In this document: one piece after another, positions 31,599 to 40,044 of the stretch
Numbering within the stretch: the first letter of the stretch is position 1
Layout: each line of letters starts with the position of its first letter
Source: JAFKKS01 sp039808325
GTDB lineage: Bacteria; Pseudomonadota; Alphaproteobacteria; Rhizobiales; Xanthobacteraceae
Length of the DNA: 52,782 nt
Assembly (NCBI GenBank): GCA_039808325.1
Contig: JBDHSU010000010.1
Coordinates: 1 to 52,782, forward strand
Direction of reading: 5' to 3'
The notes under the pieces: model-generated
Seen by the model: only the letters and a program-made list of their open reading frames with translations
What the model was told of the DNA's origin: nothing
Databases searched by the model: none
Position numbers and translations under genes: made by a program

Positions 31599-32765
31599 TT
31601 GACCGATGCGCCGTCCATCGGCCTTTTGCCCGGCCAGACGCTGCGTGGCGACAGCGGCGAGGCCGTGATCGTCTTCAAGGCGGATGCCGACGGGGTGCGG
31701 CTCTCCTCGGACAACCGTGTTGATAACATTCGTCTTGAGACCGCGCCGCAAAATCGCGCGGTCTTCAACGATACGTCGGCGGCCGGTCTCGGCCGCATCG
31801 AATTGCGCCATGTGACGACGATCGGGCGCGTGCAGATCTTGGTACGCGACAAGGTTCGCGGCGGGCATGTCGTGGTGAACGGCCTCGACATCATCGCGGC
31901 GGATGCGCGTGCTGAGAAGGACCGCCCGCGAGGCTATGGCGTTTACGTGTTGCAAGGCGCCTTCACGCTCTGGAATATGCAGCAAGACACGGCGGTGACC
32001 GTCAGCGCCGATCTTGCCGGCCTTTCGGCCGGCCGGGATGGCGCGCCGGTGCGCGGCAGCGGGATCTTCGTCAGCGGCGGCGGCGACAAGGCCGGCAAGC
32101 TGGTGATCAGGCGGCTTGAAACCGACGCGGTCTATAGCGACGGCGGCATCAAGCCCGGAACCCCCGACCAGATCACCGGCGGCGTCTTCACCGTCCACGG
32201 CGCGCATGTCGACGTCGTGCGCAATCGCGGCCCCGTCGTCACCTACGGCGTCAACGATATGGTGCTCGACAATTGGGGCGTCGTCGACCGCTGGACGGCG
32301 GACGCGAAAATTACCTCCTATGGCCCGAGCGGTATCGGCTTCGTCAATTTCGGGATCGTCCAGGAACTGAAGGTCAATGCTCCGATCGAGACGTTCGGGC
32401 AAGGCGCGCGTGGCTTCAATGTCTATACCGGCACCGTGGGCCTCGCGGAGTTCGATCGCGTGGTCACGCACGCGGACGGTGCGGTCGGAATCCAGATCAG
32501 TCAGCCGATCGGCAAGCTACTTGTCCGGCGCGGCATCGAGACGTTCGGCGGGACGGGACCGTCCTTGGTCAAGGGTGTGGTCATCTCGCTCTCCGCTATC
32601 GGGCTGAGCATCAAGCCGGGCGGCTCGGCGCGGGAGATCGAGATTTCTGGCGGCATCAAGACCAATGGCGCCGGCGTCTCGCCCATCGAACAGCATGGGG
32701 CGATCGAATCCTTGCGCGTGACCGGCGGTTTCGTCGCTGTGGGTGGTGGCTTCGACAAAATCTGA
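31599..32765 (+). CDS. Right-handed beta-helix-like protein; 5' end disrupted by two apparent frameshifts
   Basis: Main frame of 388 residues from a TTG, rich in short beta-strand and Gly/Asn turns, such as RIELRHVTTIGRVQI, GVYVLQGAFTLWN and GPSGIGFVNFGIVQ, like parallel beta-helix proteins. No enzyme motif or signal peptide is seen. The frame is open back to 31524, and that extra sequence (TVNALVAAAKNQSVRHIVV) also looks like protein. An ATG at 31466 encodes MADFNI. Joining it to the main frame needs one missing base at about 31485 and another at about 31529, so the gene may be broken or the sequence wrong here. Function unknown. Confidence 0.65.
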   Translation: MTDAPSIGLLPGQTLRGDSGEAVIVFKADADGVRLSSDNRVDNIRLETAPQNRAVFNDTSAAGLGRIELRHVTTIGRVQILVRDKVRGGHVVVNGLDIIAADARAEKDRPRGYGVYVLQGAFTLWNMQQDTAVTVSADLAGLSAGRDGAPVRGSGIFVSGGGDKAGKLVIRRLETDAVYSDGGIKPGTPDQITGGVFTVHGAHVDVVRNRGPVVTYGVNDMVLDNWGVVDRWTADAKITSYGPSGIGFVNFGIVQELKVNAPIETFGQGARGFNVYTGTVGLAEFDRVVTHADGAVGIQISQPIGKLLVRRGIETFGGTGPSLVKGVVISLSAIGLSIKPGGSAREIEISGGIKTNGAGVSPIEQHGAIESLRVTGGFVAVGGGFDKI

Positions 32766-32941
32766 CCTGTGTGGGGACGGGGCCGATGCGGTATTGCCGC
32801 GCTCGCCTCCCTATATATAGCGCGCCGCCGCGATTTCGGCGCCAAGAGTTGGCGTAACCCGGCCGATATGGTATCGGCTTGGGCTTGCGGATGTGGGCGG
32901 ATCAGATGCTCCGCCGTCGCCTGTTTCCGAGGATTTCTGCC

Positions 32942-34243
32942 GTGACCGACCTTTCGCCCGCCGCGCGATCCGATGCGCTCTTTTCGGCCGATCTTGCCGC
33001 CGCCGATCCGCAAATCGCCGAGGCGATCGGGCTGGAACTTGGCCGTCAGCGCGACGAGATCGAGCTGATCGCGTCCGAGAACATCGTCAGCCGCGCCGTG
33101 CTCGAAGCGCAAGGCTCGGTCCTGACCAACAAATACGCCGAAGGTTATCCCGGCCGGCGCTACTACGGCGGCTGCCAGTATGTCGACATCGCGGAGACGC
33201 TGGCGATCGAGCGCGCCACCGAGCTGTTCGGCTGCCAGTTCGCGAACGTGCAGCCGCATTCCGGCGCGTCGGCGAACGAAGCCGTGTTCATGGCGCTGAT
33301 GCAGCCCGGCGACACCTTCATGGGTCTCAATCTCGCCGCGGGCGGGCACCTCACGCACGGCGCGCCGGTGAGCATGTCCGGCAAGTGGTTCAAAGTCGTG
33401 CCTTACGGCGTGCGCCAGGACGACCACCGCGTCGATTTCGACGAGGTCGAGAAGCTCGCGCGCGAGCATAAGCCGAAGGTGATCATCGCCGGCGGCTCCG
33501 CCTATCCGCGCGTTCTGGACTTCGCCCGCTTCCGCGCCATCGCCGACGAGGTTGGCGCCTACCTTATGGTCGACATGGCGCACTTTGCCGGGCTCGTCGC
33601 CGGTGGCGCGCATCCGAGCCCGTTCCCGCACGCGCATGTCGTCACCTCGACGACGCACAAGACGTTGCGCGGTCCGCGCGGCGGCTTCGTGCTGACCAAC
33701 GACGAGGCGCTCGCGAAGAAGATCAATTCGGCGGTGTTCCCGGGCCTGCAGGGTGGACCGCTGATGCACATCGTCGCCGCCAAGGCGGTTGGCTTCGGCG
33801 AAGCGCTGCGTCCCGCGTTCAAGGTCTACGCGCAGAACGTCGTCGCCAATGCCAAGGCGCTCGCCGAGACGCTGAAGTCGAAAGGCCTCGACATCGTCTC
33901 CGGCGGCACCGACACGCATCTGATGCTGGTCGATCTGCGGCCGAAGCGGCTCACCGGCAAGGTCGCGGAACTGGCGCTCGGCCGCGCGCACATCACCTGC
34001 AATAAGAACGGCATTCCCTTCGATCCGGAGAAGCCCGGCATCACCTCGGGCGTTCGTCTCGGCACCCCCGCCGGCACGACGCGCGGCTTCGGCGTCGCTG
34101 AGTTCCAGCACGTCGGCGAACTGATCGCGGAAGTGCTCGACGTTCTCTCGCAGAAGGGTGTCGCCGAGGATTCACTCACCGAAAGCGCCGTGCGCGAGAA
34201 GGTGAAGAAGCTGGTCGCGCGTTTCCCGATCTACAACGGCTGA
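32942..34243 (+). CDS. glyA: Serine hydroxymethyltransferase
   Basis: This 433-residue PLP enzyme interconverts serine and glycine with tetrahydrofolate, the main one-carbon source. PLP is held by Lys240 in TSTTHKTLRGPRGG. ELIASENIVS, GYPGRRYYGG, GAPVSMSG and GTPAGTTRGF are family motifs. I chose the GTG at 32942 (GAGGA 8 bases upstream), which gives standard length. In-frame starts up to 32879 would add a basic tail. It leads the glyA-nrdR-ribD-ribE-ribH-nusB-thiL group. No glycine riboswitch is seen in the leader. Confidence 0.97.
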   Translation: MTDLSPAARSDALFSADLAAADPQIAEAIGLELGRQRDEIELIASENIVSRAVLEAQGSVLTNKYAEGYPGRRYYGGCQYVDIAETLAIERATELFGCQFANVQPHSGASANEAVFMALMQPGDTFMGLNLAAGGHLTHGAPVSMSGKWFKVVPYGVRQDDHRVDFDEVEKLAREHKPKVIIAGGSAYPRVLDFARFRAIADEVGAYLMVDMAHFAGLVAGGAHPSPFPHAHVVTSTTHKTLRGPRGGFVLTNDEALAKKINSAVFPGLQGGPLMHIVAAKAVGFGEALRPAFKVYAQNVVANAKALAETLKSKGLDIVSGGTDTHLMLVDLRPKRLTGKVAELALGRAHITCNKNGIPFDPEKPGITSGVRLGTPAGTTRGFGVAEFQHVGELIAEVLDVLSQKGVAEDSLTESAVREKVKKLVARFPIYNG

Positions 34244-34252
34244 CGGCCCCTC

Positions 34253-34738
34253 ATGCGTTGTCCGAGTTGCGCCAGTCTCGACACTCAGGTGAAGGATTCC
34301 CGGCCAACGGAGGATTCCTCCGCCATCCGGCGCCGGCGCGTGTGCCTGTCGTGCAATTTCCGCTTCACCACGTTCGAACGCGTGCAGTTGCGCGAACTTA
34401 CCGTGATCAAGCGCAACGGCCGCCGCGTTCCTTTCGACCGCGACAAACTCATGCGCTCGTTGCAGATCGCGCTGCGCAAGCGCCCCGTCGATCCCGACCA
34501 CGTCGAGCGCGAGGTCTCCAAGATCGTGCGCGATCTCGAAAATCTCGGTGAAAACGAGATCACCACCGAGACGATCGGCGAGTCGATCATGGAGCATCTG
34601 CGCGACCTCGACGACGTCGCCTATGTCCGCTTCGCTTCGGTCTACCGCAATTTCCGCGAGGCGAAGGATTTCCGCGCCGTCCTTGGCGAGCTGTCGCGCG
34701 ATCCCGATGCGGTGCCGGTGACGGAGCCGCGCAAGTAG
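34253..34738 (+). CDS. nrdR: Transcriptional repressor NrdR
   Basis: This 161-residue repressor controls ribonucleotide reductase genes according to ATP/dATP. The N-terminal zinc ribbon has Cys3/Cys6 and Cys31/Cys34, with SRPTEDSSAIRRRR between. The ATP-cone domain (~49-140) contains VIKRNGRRVPFDRDKLMRS. The ATG lies 9 bases after the glyA stop and its stop lies 1 base before the ribD start, so it is in the operon. No NrdR box is apparent in this window; its targets are elsewhere. Confidence 0.97.
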   Translation: MRCPSCASLDTQVKDSRPTEDSSAIRRRRVCLSCNFRFTTFERVQLRELTVIKRNGRRVPFDRDKLMRSLQIALRKRPVDPDHVEREVSKIVRDLENLGENEITTETIGESIMEHLRDLDDVAYVRFASVYRNFREAKDFRAVLGELSRDPDAVPVTEPRK

Positions 34739-34739
34739 T

Positions 34740-35867
34740 GTGAGCGTGAAGCCCGCTTTGAGCACGCCAGCTTCCCGCGACGACGCACGCTTCATGGCGC
34801 TGGCCTTGGCGCTGGGCCGCCGTGGTCTCGGATGCACGTGGCCCAATCCCGCTGTCGGCGCCGTGATCGTGAAGGACGGAATCGTCGTCGGGCGCGGATG
34901 GACCCAGCCGGGCGGGCGTCCGCACGCGGAGGTCGAAGCGTTGTGGCGCGCCGCCGCGGCCGCGCGTGGCGCGACGCTGTACGTGACGCTCGAGCCCTGC
35001 TCGCATCATGGCAAGACGCCCCCTTGCGCCGATGCTATTGTCGACGCGGGTATCGCACGCGTCGTGTCGGCGCTGGAAGACCCGAACCCGAAGGTTGCGG
35101 GGGAGGGGCATGCGCGCCTGCGCGCCGCCGGCGTCCTTGTCGATGTCGGGGAGGGGGCCGATGAGGCGCGCCGCGACCACGCCGGGCACATCCGCCGCAT
35201 CGTCGATGGCCGTCCGCACGTCACGCTCAAGCTCGCGGTCTCCGCCGACGGCAAAGCCGGCTTTGCCGGGCGGCTTCCCGCCGTCATCACCGGCGAGGAG
35301 TCGCGCCTTCGCGTGCACCGCCTGCGTGCGATGAACGACGCGATCCTCGTCGGCATCGGAACCGCATTGGCGGATGATCCTTTGCTCGACTGCCGCCTGC
35401 CGGGAATGGCGGATCGCTCTCCGGTGCGCGTCGTGCTCGACGCGCATTTGCGGCTGCCGCTGACAGGCAGGCTCGCGCAGAGCCCGCGTGCGACACCGCT
35501 GTGGATGATCGCTGGCGCGGGCGCGCCGCGCGAGCAAGAGGCGGCGATGCGGGAGCGCGGCATCGAAGTCCTGCGTCTGCCGGCGGCGGATGGTAGGATC
35601 GACATATCGGCGACCCTGAAAAGTCTCGCCGCGCGCGGCATCACGCGGCTGCTGGTCGAGGGGGGGCCGATCGTCGCCGCGTCCTTCCTTGCCGCCGATC
35701 TTGTCGATGAGGCGATACTTCTGCGCGGGCCGGGCCGCATCGGCGGTGACGGCATCGATGCGCTGCAGGGAATGCCGCTTTCCAATATCGGCGCGCCGGC
35801 GTTTACGTCCGATGGCGGCGAAGCGGTCGGCGACGATACGATCGAGACGTTCAGGCGGGTGAGATAG
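34740..35867 (+). CDS. ribD: Bifunctional riboflavin deaminase/reductase
   Basis: This 375-residue enzyme performs the second and third steps of riboflavin synthesis. The N-terminal deaminase domain (1-150) has zinc ligands His62 (HAEVEA), Cys87 and Cys96 (EPCSHHGKTPPC), with catalytic Glu64. The C-terminal NADPH reductase domain (~155-372) has TLKLAVSADGKAG and LLVEGGPIVAASFL. It uses GTG 34740, one base after the nrdR stop, and ribE begins directly after its stop. The tight spacing implies translational coupling. No FMN riboswitch precedes it. Confidence 0.97.
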   Translation: MSVKPALSTPASRDDARFMALALALGRRGLGCTWPNPAVGAVIVKDGIVVGRGWTQPGGRPHAEVEALWRAAAAARGATLYVTLEPCSHHGKTPPCADAIVDAGIARVVSALEDPNPKVAGEGHARLRAAGVLVDVGEGADEARRDHAGHIRRIVDGRPHVTLKLAVSADGKAGFAGRLPAVITGEESRLRVHRLRAMNDAILVGIGTALADDPLLDCRLPGMADRSPVRVVLDAHLRLPLTGRLAQSPRATPLWMIAGAGAPREQEAAMRERGIEVLRLPAADGRIDISATLKSLAARGITRLLVEGGPIVAASFLAADLVDEAILLRGPGRIGGDGIDALQGMPLSNIGAPAFTSDGGEAVGDDTIETFRRVR

Positions 35868-36476
35868 ATGTTCACGGGGATCGTCACCGATGTCGGCGAG
35901 CTGATCGGCGTCGAGGACCGCGCCGAGGGGCTGCGCCGCTTCACCATCGGCTGCAAATTCGATCCGGACACGATCGCGATCGGCGCATCGATCGCGTGCT
36001 CCGGGCCGTGTCTGACGGTCGTCGAGCGCGGTATGCGCGGCAACCGCGCCTGGTTCTCCGTTGACGCCGCGGCGGAAACCCTGGCGGTGACGACGGCGAA
36101 GGATTGGAAGGCCGGAACGCGGCTGAACCTCGAGCGCGCCCTCAAGATGGGCGACGAACTCGGCGGTCACATGGTCAGCGGCCATGTCGACGGAATCGCC
36201 GAACTGGTGACGCGCGAGAATCTGCCGGACATGGCAAAGCTGACCTTCCGCGTGCCGGCGGCGCTTGCCCGCTTCATCGCCCCGAAAGGCTCGGTGGCGC
36301 TCGACGGTGTGTCGCTGACGGTGAATACCGTCGATGGCGACCGGTTCTCGGTTCTGATCATCCCGCACACGCTCGCGGTAACGACCTTCGGCGCATTGAT
36401 GGCCGGCGACCGGATCAACCTCGAAGTCGATCAGATGGCCCGCTATGCGATCCGCTGGCTGGAGACGCGCGATTAG
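35868..36476 (+). CDS. ribE: Riboflavin synthase, alpha chain
   Basis: This 202-residue enzyme dismutates two 6,7-dimethyl-8-ribityllumazine molecules into riboflavin. It starts MFTGIVTDVGEL, the family signature, and has the two internally homologous barrel halves (~1-97 and ~98-195); GGHMVSGHVDGIA starts the second half's ligand site. Its ATG follows the ribD stop with no gap. A 105-base palindromic repeat lies between it and ribH, the only large break in the cluster. Confidence 0.97.
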   Translation: MFTGIVTDVGELIGVEDRAEGLRRFTIGCKFDPDTIAIGASIACSGPCLTVVERGMRGNRAWFSVDAAAETLAVTTAKDWKAGTRLNLERALKMGDELGGHMVSGHVDGIAELVTRENLPDMAKLTFRVPAALARFIAPKGSVALDGVSLTVNTVDGDRFSVLIIPHTLAVTTFGALMAGDRINLEVDQMARYAIRWLETRD

Positions 36477-36495
36477 CGATCGACCCGGGCCACAG

Positions 36496-36600
36496 CCCTC
36501 ATCCTGAGGGGCCGTTTCGTGAGAAACGGCGTCTCGAAGGATGGCCCGGGTTTGACGCCATCCTTCGAGACGCCGCGGGCGCGACTCTTCAGGATGAGGG
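36496..36600. repeat. Type A palindromic repeat between ribE and ribH
   Basis: CCCTCATCCTGAGGG (36496-36510) and CAGGATGAGGG (36590-36600) form the ends. Inside, GTCTCGAAGGATGGC pairs with GCCATCCTTCGAGAC, and a GCCGTTTCGTGAGAAACGGC hairpin (36511-36530) is present. It is the best-preserved relative of the 12799 element, and splits the riboflavin cluster. Confidence 0.85.
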
Positions 36601-36687
36601 TTGCTCATAGGCAGGATGTCCCCACGCCCTTGCGTATAAGCCGATACGCTTGCTACTGACGCGCGGCATTCAACGGAAAGCAGGGCC

Positions 36688-37185
36688 ATGGCGAAGGCGC
36701 GCAGAGGCGCAACGACCGATCGCACGAGCGTCAAAGGCGCGCGTCTCCTTGTTGTCGAGGCGCGCTACTACGACGACATCGCGGATCATTTGCTGACGGG
36801 CGCCAAGCGCGCGTTGCGCGAGCATGGTGTTACCGCCGACATCGTCACGGTGCCGGGCGCCCTCGAAATCCCCGCCGCCATCGTCATCGCGCAGAACGCG
36901 GCGGCGGAGCGCGGCGAGCCTTACGACGGCGTCGTGGCGCTCGGCTGCGTCATCCGCGGCGAGACGAGCCACTACGACATCGTCGCCGGCGAGTCCGCGC
37001 GGGCGCTGATGGATATCTCGGTCGCCTATTCGTTTCCGGTCGGCAACGCCATTCTCACCGTCGACACCGACGCGCAGGCACTCGAGCGCGCGCGCCCGAC
37101 GCGCGGCAACAAGGGCGGCGGCGCCGTTGAGGCGGCGTTATCCTTGGTGCGCTTGAGACGCCGTCTCGCCAAGAGCGCGAAATGA
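36688..37185 (+). CDS. ribH: 6,7-dimethyl-8-ribityllumazine synthase
   Basis: This 165-residue enzyme joins the pyrimidinedione from RibD with dihydroxybutanone phosphate to make lumazine, the substrate of RibE. VPGALEIPAAIVIAQ, GCVIRGETSHYDIV (with the catalytic His) and GNAILTVDTDAQALERA are characteristic. The length fits the icosahedral or pentameric enzyme. An AGGG lies just before the ATG. The 3' end overlaps nusB by 4 bases (ATGA). Confidence 0.97.
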   Translation: MAKARRGATTDRTSVKGARLLVVEARYYDDIADHLLTGAKRALREHGVTADIVTVPGALEIPAAIVIAQNAAAERGEPYDGVVALGCVIRGETSHYDIVAGESARALMDISVAYSFPVGNAILTVDTDAQALERARPTRGNKGGGAVEAALSLVRLRRRLAKSAK

Positions 37186-37685
37186 GCGCGCCTGCGAAAG
37201 CCGACGGCGAGCGCAAGGCGAACAAGCGCGGCGCGGCCCGGCTCGCGGCCGTGCAAGCGCTCTATCAGATGGACGTCGCGGCGAAGGGCTTGAACGAGAT
37301 CTTCGCCGAGTTCGAGAGTCACTGGATGGGGCAGGAGGTCGACGGTTCGCAATACCGCCCGGCCGAGGCCGCGTTCTTTCGCGATATCGTCGGCGGCGTG
37401 GTGCGCGAGCAGCGCACGCTCGATCCGATGATCGATGCCGCGCTTGCGGGCGGCTGGCCACTCAAGCGGATCGAGGCGCTGATGCGCGCGCTCCTGCGGG
37501 CCGGCGTCTATGAACTCAAGCATCGCGCCGACGTACCGATGCGCGTCGTCATTTCCGAATATGTCGATGTCGCGCATGCCTTCCTCGACAAGGAAGAGAC
37601 CGGCATGGTCAACGCGGTGCTCGATCTGCTCGGGCGTCGCCTGCGCGCCGACGAGGCCGACGAGCGGCGAGGCAAGGCCCCGTGA
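37182..37685 (+). CDS. nusB: Transcription antitermination factor NusB
   Basis: This 167-residue all-helical protein binds boxA RNA with NusE (S10) and promotes antitermination of rRNA operons. AARLAAVQALYQMDVA is the typical first helix. LMRALLRAGVYELKHRADVP and VVISEYVDVAHAFLDKEETGMVNAVLD fill the C-terminal half. It overlaps ribH by 4 bases and thiL by 4 bases, so all three are translationally coupled. The Lys/Arg-rich N-terminus (residues 4-14) is a slight extension over E. coli NusB. Confidence 0.97.
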   Translation: MSAPAKADGERKANKRGAARLAAVQALYQMDVAAKGLNEIFAEFESHWMGQEVDGSQYRPAEAAFFRDIVGGVVREQRTLDPMIDAALAGGWPLKRIEALMRALLRAGVYELKHRADVPMRVVISEYVDVAHAFLDKEETGMVNAVLDLLGRRLRADEADERRGKAP

Positions 37686-38686
37686 AGCGCCGCGCCGGCG
37701 CTGCCATGTCGGGCGAGGACCGGCTCATCGCGCGGCACTTCGCGCCGCTGGCGACGCATCGCGGCGCGCTCGGTTTGACGGACGATGCCGCCTTCGTCGC
37801 CGTTCCAGCCGGGCATGAACTCGTCGTGACCGCGGACGCCGTGATCGGCGGCGTGCATTTCCTTCCCGACGATCCGCCCGATCTCGTGGCGCGCAAGGCG
37901 CTGCGCGTGAACCTCTCCGACTTGGCGGCAAAAGGGGCGGAGCCGCTCGGCTTTCTGCTCACTTTGGCGCTGACGAAAGGAACCGGCGACGCCTGGCTCG
38001 CCCGATTTACCAAAGGGCTGGCGGCGGATGCGAAGACGTTCCGCTGTCCGCTGCTCGGCGGAGACAGCGTGCGCTCGCCAGACGCGATCATGATCTCGGT
38101 GACGGCGCTTGGCACGTTGCCGCGCGGCGGCATGGTGCGGCGGCGCGGCGCCAAGCCGGGCGACGTGGTTATGGTGACGGGAACGATCGGCGACGGCGCG
38201 CTCGGCCTTGTCGTGCGCCAGGCGAAGCGCCTGCCGTGGGGCCTGTCGCGGGCGCAGGCGAGGCACCTCACGCAGCGCTATCTGCTGCCGCAGCCGCGCA
38301 ATGCCGTAGCCGATGCCGTGCGCCGCTTCGCGAGCGCGGCGATGGATGTCTCCGACGGTTTGGCCGGCGATCTCGCCAAGCTGTGCCGCGTCTCGAGCGT
38401 CTCGGCGGATATCGCGATCGCCGATGTGCCGCTGTCGTCCGCCGCCAAGGTCGCGCTGCGTCACGAGCCGTTATTGCAATCGCGTATTCTCGGCGGCGGC
38501 GACGACTACGAGATCGTCTGCGCCGTGCCGCCGCGGCGCGTGGCGGCATTTGTCGCGCAGGCGCGAAAAGTCGGGGTGCGCGTCAGCGCCATCGGACGTA
38601 TCGTGAAAGGAACGGCGGCGCCGCGTTTCCTCGACGCGCGCGGTGAGGCCGCCGATTTGCAGTCCGCGTCGTTCAGCCATTTCTGA
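37682..38686 (+). CDS. thiL: Thiamine-monophosphate kinase
   Basis: This 334-residue kinase makes thiamine diphosphate from thiamine monophosphate and ATP. LTDDAAFV holds the metal-binding Asp pair. VTADAVIGGVHF, ARKALRVNLSDLAAKGAEPLG and LLGGDSV are typical of the AIRS/ThiL fold. MDVSDGLAGDLAKLC and LGGGDDYEIVCAVP complete it. The GTG at 37682 overlaps the nusB stop (GTGA). An internal ATG at 37706 (MSGEDRLIARHF) matches the usual ThiL N-terminus and may be the real start. Confidence 0.96.
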   Translation: MKRRAGAAMSGEDRLIARHFAPLATHRGALGLTDDAAFVAVPAGHELVVTADAVIGGVHFLPDDPPDLVARKALRVNLSDLAAKGAEPLGFLLTLALTKGTGDAWLARFTKGLAADAKTFRCPLLGGDSVRSPDAIMISVTALGTLPRGGMVRRRGAKPGDVVMVTGTIGDGALGLVVRQAKRLPWGLSRAQARHLTQRYLLPQPRNAVADAVRRFASAAMDVSDGLAGDLAKLCRVSSVSADIAIADVPLSSAAKVALRHEPLLQSRILGGGDDYEIVCAVPPRRVAAFVAQARKVGVRVSAIGRIVKGTAAPRFLDARGEAADLQSASFSHF

Positions 38687-38706
38687 CGCGGTGAGGGAAG
38701 GGGCCC

Positions 38707-39960
38707 ATGGCCGATACGAAAAAAGAAACGATCTCCTGGGGCAGCGCGAGCCGCGCGCGGCCGGACGTGCTTAAGCGCAAGTTCCCGACGCTCGCGGACT
38801 TGCGCCGCGCGGCGCGGCGGCGCGTTCCTCGCTTCGCCTTCGATTATGTCGACGGCGGCGTCGGTGCGGAGGAGATCGGCGCCAAGCTCAACGCCTCGGC
38901 GCTCGACGCGATCGAAATCGTGCCGCGCTACGGCGGCTCCAACACGCCGGTGTCGTCGGCCGTCGAGATTTTCGGCCAGCGCTACAATGCGCCGGTCGGC
39001 ATCGCCCCGATGGGACTGCCGAGTTTGATGTGGCCGGGCGGCGAGGCGCATTTCGCCCGCGCGGCGCAAAAAGGCCGCGTGCCATTTACGCTCAGCACCT
39101 CCGCCGGCATGTCGATCGAGGACGTCGCGAAGTTCGCCCCCGACGTCTTCTGGTTCCAGCTCTACCGCATTCCGCGCGACGATCTGCGCATCAATTTCGA
39201 CATGGCGCGCCGCGCCGCCGACGCTGGCGCGAAAGTGCTGGTGCTCACGCTCGACGTTCCCTCACGCAGCAAGCGGCCGCGCGAGTTGCGCAACAGCATG
39301 GTCATCCCCTTCCGGCCGACGCTCGGCACGGTCTTCAGCGTTCTGACGTCTCCCGGCTGGCTTGCCGGCCTGGTGCAGCACGGACAACCGAATTTCGCCA
39401 ACTGGCCGCCATACGCGGCCCCCGGCGCCAGCAAGGACGATGTCTCCCTCTATGTGCGCCAGTCGATCGAGGGCGCATTCTCTTGGGAAGAGGTCGCGCG
39501 CATGCGCGAGACGTGGCGCGGCCCGCTCGTCGTCAAGGGCATCATGCATCCGGAAGACGCGGAGACGGCGGTGTCGCTCGGCGTTGACGGCATCCAGGTG
39601 TCGAACCACGGTGGCCGCCAGTTCGAGGCGGCGCCCGCCTCGATCGACGTCTTTCCCGCGATCCGCGACGCGGTCGGCGGCAAGGCCGAGCTTCTGTTCG
39701 ACGGCGGCATCCGCAGCGGCATGGACGCGCTGCGCGCGGCGGCGCTCGGCGCCAAGATGAGCTTCGCCGGCCGCGCCTTCATGTACGGATTGGGGGCGCT
39801 CGGCGGCGAGGGCGCGGACTACACGGTCGCCTTCTTCGAGGACGAGATCAAAGTGGCGCTGCGCCAGTGCGGCATCGCCACGCTCGCCGATGCGCCAGGG
39901 CTTACAGTCCGCCATCCCGGCGCGTTCGCCTTCGAGCGCTTGCGCCGGAATACGCAGTAG
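38707..39960 (+). CDS. FMN-dependent alpha-hydroxy-acid oxidase/dehydrogenase
   Basis: This 417-residue TIM-barrel flavoenzyme is of the glycolate oxidase / L-lactate dehydrogenase (LldD) family and oxidises a 2-hydroxy acid to the 2-oxo acid. IAPMGLPSLMWPGGE begins the FMN site. WFQLYRIPRDD carries the substrate Tyr. VVKGIMHPEDAE has the FMN-binding Lys, and VSNHGGRQFEAAPA has the catalytic His and substrate Arg. LLFDGGIRSGMDALRAAALGA closes the phosphate site. Lactate, glycolate or mandelate are all possible. It starts 20 bases after thiL and is followed by an MFS transporter. Confidence 0.93.
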   Translation: MADTKKETISWGSASRARPDVLKRKFPTLADLRRAARRRVPRFAFDYVDGGVGAEEIGAKLNASALDAIEIVPRYGGSNTPVSSAVEIFGQRYNAPVGIAPMGLPSLMWPGGEAHFARAAQKGRVPFTLSTSAGMSIEDVAKFAPDVFWFQLYRIPRDDLRINFDMARRAADAGAKVLVLTLDVPSRSKRPRELRNSMVIPFRPTLGTVFSVLTSPGWLAGLVQHGQPNFANWPPYAAPGASKDDVSLYVRQSIEGAFSWEEVARMRETWRGPLVVKGIMHPEDAETAVSLGVDGIQVSNHGGRQFEAAPASIDVFPAIRDAVGGKAELLFDGGIRSGMDALRAAALGAKMSFAGRAFMYGLGALGGEGADYTVAFFEDEIKVALRQCGIATLADAPGLTVRHPGAFAFERLRRNTQ

Positions 39961-40044
39961 CCGCGCATTCCTGTCCCGCGGCGGCCCCTCTGGCCTTGCC
40001 GCCCCGCAGGGCGTATTGGTCCGCGCTCTCTTTGCCGGATTCCC

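Noticed and set aside
32766..32941. Glycine riboswitch in the glyA leader
   Set aside because: No tandem aptamer-like conserved cores; only short GC hairpins.
36477..36687. FMN riboswitch before ribH
   Set aside because: The structure here is the palindromic repeat; the conserved FMN-element segments are absent, and also absent before ribD.
34587..36734. 715-codon minus-strand open frame opposite ribD and ribE
   Set aside because: Shadow of two certain riboflavin genes; no motif and charged low-complexity translation.
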